Shown here piece by piece: positions 5,295 to 10,942 of a DNA stretch of 10,942 bases. The notes below the pieces were generated by a model. The model was not told the origin of the DNA. It ran no database searches and saw only the letters and a program-made list of their open reading frames with translations. The stretch is from JAABRU01 sp964534335 (GTDB lineage Bacteria; Desulfobacterota; Desulfobacteria; Desulfobacterales; Desulfococcaceae): the NCBI GenBank assembly GCA_964534335.1, contig CAZHPS010000213.1:1-10942 (forward strand), written 5' to 3'. The number at the start of each line of letters is the position of its first letter. The stretch's first letter is position 1. Made by a program: the position numbers and the translations under genes.

Positions 5295-6377
5295 ATGTCA
5301 CAGAGAACCATTATTCCCTTTGGTCCCCAGCATCCGGTTCTGCCGGAACCGGTTCATCTGAAACTCACGGTGGTAGATGAGGTGATTTCCGAGGCCATTC
5401 CCGCGTTTGGTTATATTCACAGGGGGCTGGAAAAAATTGTTGAAGTGCGGGATTTTCACCAGATGATTCAGGTGGTGGAACGGGTCTGCGGTATCTGCTC
5501 CATGATCCATGCCATGTGCTATTGTCAGGCTCTGGAAAGCATGATGGGCATTGAAGTGCCGAGACGGGCCAGACTTCTGCGCGTTGCATGGTCAGAACTG
5601 CACAGGATACACAGCCATCTGCTGTGGCTGGGGCTTTTTGCAGACAGTTTCGGGTTTGAAAGTCTGTTCATGCAGTGCTGGAAAATCCGGGAAAAAATCC
5701 TTGATATCAACGAAGCCACAGCAGGCAACCGCATCATTGTGTCTGTCAATGTGATCGGGGGCGTCAGACGTGATATTTCCCGTGAACAGACCAACTGGAT
5801 TCTGTCTGAAATCAAAGATGTGGAAACCGAGATGCTGCGCATTGAAAATACTCTGCTCGCGGATTATACAGTCAAAAAGCGCACAGTTGGCAAAGGAATC
5901 ATCAGCAGAGAAAAGGCATATGAACTCGGTCTGGCAGGTCCCACACTGCGGGCCAGCGGCGTGGCACAGGATATGCGCCAGTTGAAATACGCAGCTTTTG
6001 ATGAAATTTATTTTGAACCTGTGGTGGAAACTGCTGGAGACTGCTACGCGCGTCTGAAAGTCCGTTTCCGGGAAACCCTTCAGAGCATTGATTTGGTAAG
6101 GCAGGCTCTGGCCCGTGTGGATGACAGTGAACTGAGCGTAAAAGTCAAAGGAAGACCGCCAAAAGGGGATATTGTTTCCCGCGTGGAACAGCCCCGCGGG
6201 GAACTGCTGTATTATATCCGCACAAACGGCAGCAAAAATCTGGAACGGCTGCGCATCCGCACGCCCACCTTTGCCAATATTCCCTCGCTGGTGACCATGC
6301 TGCCGGGCATGTATCTTTCTGATGTGCCGGTGATTGTCCTGTCCATTGATCCCTGCATCAGTTGCACGGAAAGGTAA
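5295..6377 (+). CDS. echE: Ech-type [NiFe]-hydrogenase large (catalytic) subunit E (NuoD-like)
   Basis: This 360-residue catalytic subunit would hold the [NiFe] site that reduces protons to H2 or oxidises H2. The N-terminal L1 motif ERVCGICSMIH gives C65 and C68. The C-terminal L2 motif DPCISCTER gives C354 and C357. All four nickel ligands are therefore present, which separates it from complex I NuoD, where they are lost. FGPQHPVLPEPVHLKL at 9-24 and FGYIHRGLEKIVE at 38-50 are typical of the NuoD/large-subunit family. The protein stops at R360, three residues after the last cysteine. This is the position where the maturation protease cuts in enzymes such as HycE (DPCFSCTDR then cut), so no C-terminal propeptide exists. 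The ATG is three bases after the echD stop, with AAAGGAG eight bases upstream. No hyp maturation genes are in the window. Confidence 0.96.
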   Translation: MSQRTIIPFGPQHPVLPEPVHLKLTVVDEVISEAIPAFGYIHRGLEKIVEVRDFHQMIQVVERVCGICSMIHAMCYCQALESMMGIEVPRRARLLRVAWSELHRIHSHLLWLGLFADSFGFESLFMQCWKIREKILDINEATAGNRIIVSVNVIGGVRRDISREQTNWILSEIKDVETEMLRIENTLLADYTVKKRTVGKGIISREKAYELGLAGPTLRASGVAQDMRQLKYAAFDEIYFEPVVETAGDCYARLKVRFRETLQSIDLVRQALARVDDSELSVKVKGRPPKGDIVSRVEQPRGELLYYIRTNGSKNLERLRIRTPTFANIPSLVTMLPGMYLSDVPVIVLSIDPCISCTER

Positions 6378-6389
6378 GGAGGTGTAACC

Positions 6390-6758
6390 ATGTTTAAAAT
6401 GACACCCAATCTGATCAGAAATTTTCTGTCCGAGCGCGCAACCCGGCGCTATCCTTTTGATGTCCGGCCCGCTTTTCCCGGTGCCAGGGGCGAGATTGAG
6501 AATCATGCGGAAACCTGCACCTTCTGCGGAGTCTGCGCGATGAAATGCCCTTCCCAGTGCATTGCAGTGGACAAAAAAGCGCAAACATGGGAATGGAATC
6601 CATTTGCCTGCGTGTATTGCGGCATCTGCGCGGAATCCTGCAACAAAGAAAGCCTGCACCAGAAAACTGCGTATGTGAAACCTGTTACGGAGCGGGTATT
6701 GGTCTGCCTGAAAGGGGAGGAGAAAAATGTGCAGGAAGAAAGCGGAATTCCGGACTGA
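6390..6758 (+). CDS. echF: Ech-type hydrogenase subunit F (NuoI-like 2x[4Fe-4S] ferredoxin protein)
   Basis: This 122-residue electron-entry subunit would accept electrons from reduced ferredoxin and pass them to EchC. It has two ferredoxin motifs. The first is CTFCGVCAMKCPSQC, with C43, C46, C49 and C53 in the C-x2-C-x2-C-x3-C spacing (plus C57). The second is CVYCGICAESCNKE, with C74, C77, C80 and C84. Family practice would pair three cysteines of each motif with the last one of the other. The second motif has Asn in place of the usual Pro after its fourth cysteine, a mild variation. The start is fixed by TAAGGAGGTG (6375-6384), a near-perfect anti-Shine-Dalgarno match that overlaps the echE stop. 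It is the last ech gene. A terminator follows about 100 bp later. Confidence 0.94.
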   Translation: MFKMTPNLIRNFLSERATRRYPFDVRPAFPGARGEIENHAETCTFCGVCAMKCPSQCIAVDKKAQTWEWNPFACVYCGICAESCNKESLHQKTAYVKPVTERVLVCLKGEEKNVQEESGIPD

Positions 6759-6783
6759 AATTAAAATTCTTTGCGGAGTATTG

Positions 6784-6837
6784 ATAAAATTGACCACGAA
6801 TCACACGAAAACACACGAATTTTCGGTAGTGGGTCAA
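6784..6837. repeat. Dispersed CACGAA-type repeat between echF and the terminator
   Basis: The core TGACCACGAATCACACGAAA then ACACACGAAT (6791-6820) is A/C-rich with repeated CACGAA units. Its reverse complement resembles the TTCGTG/TTTTTCGTGGTTG sequence at the left edge of the window. The outer bases (ATTGACCAC near 6789 and GTGGGTCAAAT near 6829-6839) form a loose inverted repeat. AATCAGTTGATT (6837-6848) is a further small dyad. This type of sequence recurs in intergenic regions of many environmental bacteria; its function is unknown to me. Confidence 0.55.
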
Positions 6838-6855
6838 ATCAGTTGATTCTGAAAT

Positions 6856-6886
6856 TCCCCTCCCCGGCGGGAGGGGAGAGTTTTTT
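6856..6886 (+). terminator. Rho-independent terminator of the ech operon
   Basis: TCCCCTCCC (6856-6864) pairs perfectly with GGGAGGGGA (6869-6877) around the loop CGGC. After GAG comes a run of six T (6881-6886). On the opposite strand the stem is followed by AATTTCAG, a poor T tract, so it should act mainly on ech transcripts and only weakly, if at all, on res. The sequence from here to the res stop (6887-6928) shows nothing further. Confidence 0.85.
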
Positions 6887-6928
6887 CCGCATCAACCGGT
6901 CAGCCACAACAAAATTACTGCCATAAAT

Positions 6929-9900
6929 TTATGAATCAAGGTTTATCCGCAAATTATCCGGCTCAACCCAGTATTTTTTATAAAAATCTTTTTCCGCAAA
7001 CACTGCCAAATCTTCTGTGACAAGCCTTATATGCACTTTGATTTTTTTGCCATACACTTCAAATGTTTTTGCTTTTCCGTTTTCCTCAAACAAATCTCTG
7101 TAACCGTCCACCTTGTACTGATATTCATTGCGGCCTGTGCCTTTGGGATCAATATAAAGTATTTGATATTCATTGCCTTTCTCTAACCAGAAAACAAAAT
7201 CAGGCAGAAAATCCCGTTTGCCGGCAGAGGGATCAGTATAGGGAATTCGTATCTGTTTATCCAAAGTGTGGTCAATTTTGCTGAACATCCACCAGTCAAA
7301 TGCGGAAAAAAAATTTTCTTTTTCTTTCAAAAGCTTTTCCAAACATTTTAAAAATTCCACCTCACTTGGGACATCAATGATATGCTTCATCCATCTGATG
7401 CGGTCGCTTTTTGAAATGATGGAAGGAAAATAGTAATGATTGAGCAGAGTTTTAATCTCAATATCCTCGTTTCTGTGGGAAAAAACCTCAAGCCCCGTAT
7501 CTGAAACGGATGTCAGTTTTTTGATTTCCTCTTTATACTCTTTTAATGTAATTTTTCTGTTTTCAAGAAGACTATCCAGCTCTGCCTCCTTTTCTTCAAT
7601 ATTTACCGGATTTCCTGCCTTTTCAATCTTCTTTTTCAGTTCATCCAGCCGTTTGAACTCAATGGAACCTGCTGAACCTGTGGCCGATGTTTTTACTTTG
7701 ATATTCCTGTAATGCGCAATTTCCTTTTGCACACAGGCAAAAGTATCCACTTCTTCAGGAAGAATTTTGTAATAATGCAGAACATGTTTTACAATCGGTT
7801 CAATTTTTCCGATTTTCTCCTCTTCCGTTATTCTGAAATTTGCCGCATCGTTGTGTTTTTCTGACAAAATGGCAATATCCCTGTAAGTCAGATTGAAATG
7901 CAGTGCCAGTACGGTTTTGTCCACTGTTTTCATTATATCATCAAACACAACATAGTCATCTTTATGAATTTTCAGTCTTTTCCTTCTGATCTTTCCTTCC
8001 TCTGCCACTGGTTTGTAAACCGGTATGTAGAGTGGATGCTGATGCTGGATTTTGTCAAACAGATTCAGATCATGTTCTGTTTCAAATTCTTCCCCGTGCA
8101 GGGTTTGCAGAACAGAAACAATGGCTTTCTGATTTGTGCCAAATACAAACAGGGTTTCAAGGGGTTTTACAGCGTCTGCTCTGCTTTTGAGTTTTTCATC
8201 CACTTCAATGCCATCATTGATTAATGGAATCAGCCGCTTGCGCTTATTTTTTACGGGTTCAATCCGGATGCCTCTGCCAATGGACTGCAGAATAAATTTT
8301 TTCGCGTCTGCCTGGGTTCCGATATTGACAAAATTGATGATATTTGGCCTGTTGCTGTCCCATCCCTCATAAAAAGAACGGCTTCCCATGAGAATATTGA
8401 TGCAACTTTTATCCAGATTTTCAAACAGGCTGATATTTTCAAATTCTTCCTCAATATTGTAATCCGCGAGATTGTTTTTCTCAAATGCTTTTATATTGCC
8501 GATTTTTATCAGGGCAAAAGGCTGTGACTGCGCTCCGGATTTCACTCTGAAAGATAACTCCTGCGTGTTTTTGGGATTTCTTCTTACTTCCAATTCTCCG
8601 GGGACAGCGGTGTTAAACACATACTGCCATATATCTTCAACACTTATCTTTCCTATTTCTCCAATTTCATCATCATGCAAAACCCTGTGTTCCTCAAATT
8701 CCGCATTCTGTCTGCCATATAACTCATTTTTTAAAACTTCTTTGGCTTTTTCAAAAATTTTTTTTGAAAATTCATTTTTGGCAATTTTCCTTAATTCATT
8801 GAAAAACAGATACAAATCAGAATCTTCCGCACTTACGGAATTCACAAGGGTCAAAAGCAGGGGATTGTGATAGCATTTCATCCCATTTCTCAGAGACTGC
8901 GCGTGTTTTTTGATATATGTCAGCAGGATAAGAGACATGAAAACAATTTTCTGCTTTTCCTCTTCTATGTAATCCGGAACAGTTTTTCTTCCCTCCTGAA
9001 TTTTGCAGGTCTGAAAATGCCGAAACTGTTCATGAAACACATACAGATGTTTGCCAAATCCTTTGTTGATATATTCGGCAAGATTGATATTGTAAACAGT
9101 TGAAAGTATGTCTATGTCATCGGCAAATGTGGCAGAGAAATTGAACAGAAAACCGTTTCTGCTGAGAATGCTGACATACTGTTTCCGCCTGCTTTCCTCA
9201 CTTCCGCCTTTGTGTGCCTCATCAAGTATCACATACCATTTTCCCTCATTGTCATAATTTCTGAAGTCAATGATATTTTCCTTCTGAATGTCGGAAATCA
9301 GATCCGAACGGTAAAAATAAATATTGATTTGTGTGTCTCTGTACAGACTGCCCTGAATTTTCTGTTCCGGAAATTCTCTGAGATCACGGACAGCAAATTC
9401 AATGCCTTTTTCTTTTTTTATGAAACGGTTAAACTCTGCAATATGCGTTTTCAACTGCTCTGTCAGGTCAGGGCGGTGCGTAAGAAACAGGATTTCATTT
9501 TGGGGAATCAGTTCATTTTTCATCAAATCCTGCACCAGTTCCATAAGTTTTATCAGCACAACACTTTTGCCGCTGCCTGTTGCCATCCAAAAACTCATGC
9601 GGTTGATAAAATGAAAGGCAGGCAGCGCGCCGAAACTTTCCTCAAAATATTGGGAAAGAATTTCATAGGTTTTGCCTTCCTGATTTGTGCAGGCAAAGAA
9701 TTTGTCCTGCTGCTCTTTGCTTAAACCATTGACAGATGCCAGTGACAGAAATTTCTTTTTCAGTGTCTCAGTTTCATTGCCATACTGATAAAATTTATAA
9801 AGAATTTTCAGGGCATTGTGCAGGGCTTCCCTTTGATAGGGATAGAGTTTTTTGTTTTCAGAAAAGGTGCTGAAATCAATGTTTTTCCACACAGACGGAA

Positions 9901-9955
9901 TCTGCTCTGTGTCAAAATTTTCCATGATTCTGTATAAATAGCTGTTTTGCATCAT
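6929..9955 (-). CDS. res: Type III restriction enzyme Res subunit (DEAD-box translocase/ATPase plus PD-(D/E)XK nuclease)
   Basis: The protein has about 1008 residues, the usual size for Res of type III systems, which cleave DNA after ATP-driven communication between two unmodified sites. Residues are counted from the ATG at 9955. Superfamily 2 motifs are in order: Walker A ATGSGKS (125-131), DEAH in VILDEAHKG (245-248), SAT in FNFSATFAD (274-276) and motif VI QSIGRGIRIEP (557-567). Near the C-terminus a nuclease site is intact: PD at 918-919, then YIDPKG giving D936 and K938. I chose ATG 9955 because it overlaps the mod stop as TAATG. GTG 9961 is an alternative two codons upstream, and ATG 9952 is also possible. 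The Shine-Dalgarno is weak, so coupling to mod is likely. A segment around 796-815 (SLLENRKITLKEYKEEIKKL) is lysine/glutamate-rich and helical. The gene is clearly AT-richer than ech. Confidence 0.93.
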   Translation of the reverse strand: MMQNSYLYRIMENFDTEQIPSVWKNIDFSTFSENKKLYPYQREALHNALKILYKFYQYGNETETLKKKFLSLASVNGLSKEQQDKFFACTNQEGKTYEILSQYFEESFGALPAFHFINRMSFWMATGSGKSVVLIKLMELVQDLMKNELIPQNEILFLTHRPDLTEQLKTHIAEFNRFIKKEKGIEFAVRDLREFPEQKIQGSLYRDTQINIYFYRSDLISDIQKENIIDFRNYDNEGKWYVILDEAHKGGSEESRRKQYVSILSRNGFLFNFSATFADDIDILSTVYNINLAEYINKGFGKHLYVFHEQFRHFQTCKIQEGRKTVPDYIEEEKQKIVFMSLILLTYIKKHAQSLRNGMKCYHNPLLLTLVNSVSAEDSDLYLFFNELRKIAKNEFSKKIFEKAKEVLKNELYGRQNAEFEEHRVLHDDEIGEIGKISVEDIWQYVFNTAVPGELEVRRNPKNTQELSFRVKSGAQSQPFALIKIGNIKAFEKNNLADYNIEEEFENISLFENLDKSCINILMGSRSFYEGWDSNRPNIINFVNIGTQADAKKFILQSIGRGIRIEPVKNKRKRLIPLINDGIEVDEKLKSRADAVKPLETLFVFGTNQKAIVSVLQTLHGEEFETEHDLNLFDKIQHQHPLYIPVYKPVAEEGKIRRKRLKIHKDDYVVFDDIMKTVDKTVLALHFNLTYRDIAILSEKHNDAANFRITEEEKIGKIEPIVKHVLHYYKILPEEVDTFACVQKEIAHYRNIKVKTSATGSAGSIEFKRLDELKKKIEKAGNPVNIEEKEAELDSLLENRKITLKEYKEEIKKLTSVSDTGLEVFSHRNEDIEIKTLLNHYYFPSIISKSDRIRWMKHIIDVPSEVEFLKCLEKLLKEKENFFSAFDWWMFSKIDHTLDKQIRIPYTDPSAGKRDFLPDFVFWLEKGNEYQILYIDPKGTGRNEYQYKVDGYRDLFEENGKAKTFEVYGKKIKVHIRLVTEDLAVFAEKDFYKKYWVEPDNLRINLDS

Positions 9956-10942
9956 TACCACCAGATCAGAGGTTTTACAAGTTTGTAATCAATATTGTTG
10001 AGATCAATGACAGTGCCGTCATCAAAAATCACTTCCTGTTTTTTGATTTGTCTGATACATTTGCCGGTGAGATGGCTCAGGGTTTCAGGTATGTCTATAT
10101 CTTTGTGCAATGTGCGCAAATCAGCTTTTATGCTTTGGCTTTCATCGTCCAGTGTCACCACTTTGTCTGCCATTTTCAAATCTTTGAGAAAGATGTACTG
10201 ATGATAAATATCCTGTGAGGGAATGGGGTTTTTGTCTTCATATTTTGCATTGCGCAGGCTTTCCTCATACTGCTCCAAAGCAAAATATTTGAAAAAACCG
10301 CCCCCTTTCCAGTTTACATCAGCATCAGTTGAAATATATCCTTTGTCACCGCTTAAAACCAGCTTCATTCTGGGAATGTCTATTGTGTGAAAATGTTCTC
10401 CCATTTCCACACCGATCCATCTTCTTCCAAGTTTATGGGCCACAGCCTGTGATGTGCCGCTGCCCATAAAATAATCCAGAAAAATATCTCCGGGTTCAGT
10501 TGTCAGTTGAATGACTCTCTTTAATAAAATTTCCGAATTCTGGGTTGAAAAATTCTGGAAGGTGTAAACTCCGAATTCATATCCGGGTATGTCTGTCCAG
10601 TTGTCATCAATAAACACTTCCTCATCCTGCAGTCTTTCGGGACAGAACGCCATTTTTTTCCCATTGCAGTCTGTGTAGGAAATGGAATTGTTTATACGCA
10701 TCTGTCCCTTTTCTGTCAGATCACGTATTTTTTCCTGACTGTTTGTCCAATGCCTGCCCTTTGGCGGATAAAGCAGTTCCCATTTTCCATTGACAAAAAA
10801 CTCTTTTGGAATATCACTGGCTCCGGCAGAATGTGACCATTGCCATTTGCTTTCCGCAGGAGTTTTGCAGTAAACACACTGCCGCTGTTTTGTAACAGGA
10901 ATAAATTTTGAATTATCTGATTTTGAATAAAAAAACAGTCTC
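9955..10942 (-). CDS. mod: Type III DNA methyltransferase Mod subunit, C-terminal part (5' end outside window)
   Basis: The frame stays open from the TAA at 9957-9955 to the window edge, giving 328 codons with no start needed. The in-frame ATG at 10701 is internal, because coding continues upstream with family-typical text: FFYSKSDN, then YPPKGRHW with EKIRDLTEKGQ. The AdoMet-binding motif FMGSGT is encoded at 10453-10470, preceded by FSTQNSEILLKRVI. Together these match the C-terminal half of a beta-class amino-methyltransferase, in which the catalytic DPPY motif comes earlier and so lies outside the window. Mod sets sequence recognition and methylates adenine in type III systems, and it is needed by Res. 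The last part (about residues 180-328) is less conserved. An unusual CVYC pair occurs near the visible start, encoded around 10870-10881. It overlaps res by one base. Confidence 0.9.
   Translation of the reverse strand, partial: RLFFYSKSDNSKFIPVTKQRQCVYCKTPAESKWQWSHSAGASDIPKEFFVNGKWELLYPPKGRHWTNSQEKIRDLTEKGQMRINNSISYTDCNGKKMAFCPERLQDEEVFIDDNWTDIPGYEFGVYTFQNFSTQNSEILLKRVIQLTTEPGDIFLDYFMGSGTSQAVAHKLGRRWIGVEMGEHFHTIDIPRMKLVLSGDKGYISTDADVNWKGGGFFKYFALEQYEESLRNAKYEDKNPIPSQDIYHQYIFLKDLKMADKVVTLDDESQSIKADLRTLHKDIDIPETLSHLTGKCIRQIKKQEVIFDDGTVIDLNNIDYKLVKPLIWW

Noticed and set aside
123..6758. Formate hydrogenlyase (hyc/hyf) or complex I (nuo) operon
   Set aside because: Complex I is excluded by the four nickel-binding cysteines in the large subunit. 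Hyc/Hyf is unlikely because EchD and EchE are separate proteins, there is a single antiporter-like subunit and no formate dehydrogenase is seen. Six genes in A-F order fit Ech.
5592..6797. 401-codon open frame antisense to echE/echF
   Set aside because: It lies opposite two genes with unmistakable hydrogenase and ferredoxin motifs. Its translation has no family features and it lacks a ribosome-binding site.
9212..9724. 170-codon + strand frame inside res
   Set aside because: It is antisense to the helicase motifs of res, including DEAH and Walker A, and the translation shows no coherent family signal.
9955..10701. Complete 248-residue methyltransferase starting at 10701
   Set aside because: The same frame is open to the window edge with recognisable Mod sequence upstream of that ATG, and a complete enzyme would need a DPPY motif, which is missing. 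It is the C-terminal part of a longer gene.

Overview
The window carries two unrelated gene blocks that face each other. Positions 123-6758 (+ strand) hold a complete six-gene Ech-type energy-converting [NiFe]-hydrogenase cluster in the canonical order echA-B-C-D-E-F. Positions 6929-10942 (- strand) hold a type III restriction-modification pair: an intact res gene and the C-terminal part of mod, which runs off the right edge. The Ech set, a GC content that looks near 50%, and intergenic spaces full of dispersed palindromic repeats suggest an anaerobic bacterium. A sulfate-reducing Desulfobacterota (Desulfobacteraceae-like) is my best guess, made from gene content and repeat style and not from a marker gene.

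Ech region. EchA (NuoL/M-like) and EchB (NuoH-like) form the membrane ion-translocating part. EchC (NuoB-like small subunit), EchD (NuoC-like), EchE (NuoD-like [NiFe] large subunit) and EchF (2x[4Fe-4S] ferredoxin-like) form the peripheral arm. In known Ech enzymes this machine oxidises reduced ferredoxin, makes H2 and pumps ions, or runs in reverse. Every catalytic or cluster-binding cysteine I looked for is present and no reading frame is broken, so the enzyme looks functional.

The operon is interrupted twice. Between echB and echC there are about 380 bp of imperfect palindromes. Between echC and echD there is about 1.07 kb with a HigBA toxin-antitoxin pair (toxin first, own sigma70-like promoter with a palindrome exactly filling the -35/-10 spacer), then an inverted-repeat element, then a 134-bp MITE-like element. 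That last element has 13-bp perfect terminal inverted repeats and an 8-bp target duplication, TTAAGGAG. The target was the Shine-Dalgarno sequence of echD, so the insertion copied the ribosome-binding site and left a working copy in front of echD.

Positions 6759-6928 hold another dispersed repeat, in opposite orientation to related repeats at the left edge, and a strong intrinsic terminator that closes the ech operon. The restriction-modification block beyond it is visibly AT-richer than the ech genes, which fits separate acquisition. Mod overlaps Res by one base (TAATG), implying translational coupling. Nothing here is clearly a new enzyme system. The most notable feature is the insertion history of the ech operon, above all the ribosome-binding-site duplication at echD and the addiction module inside the operon.
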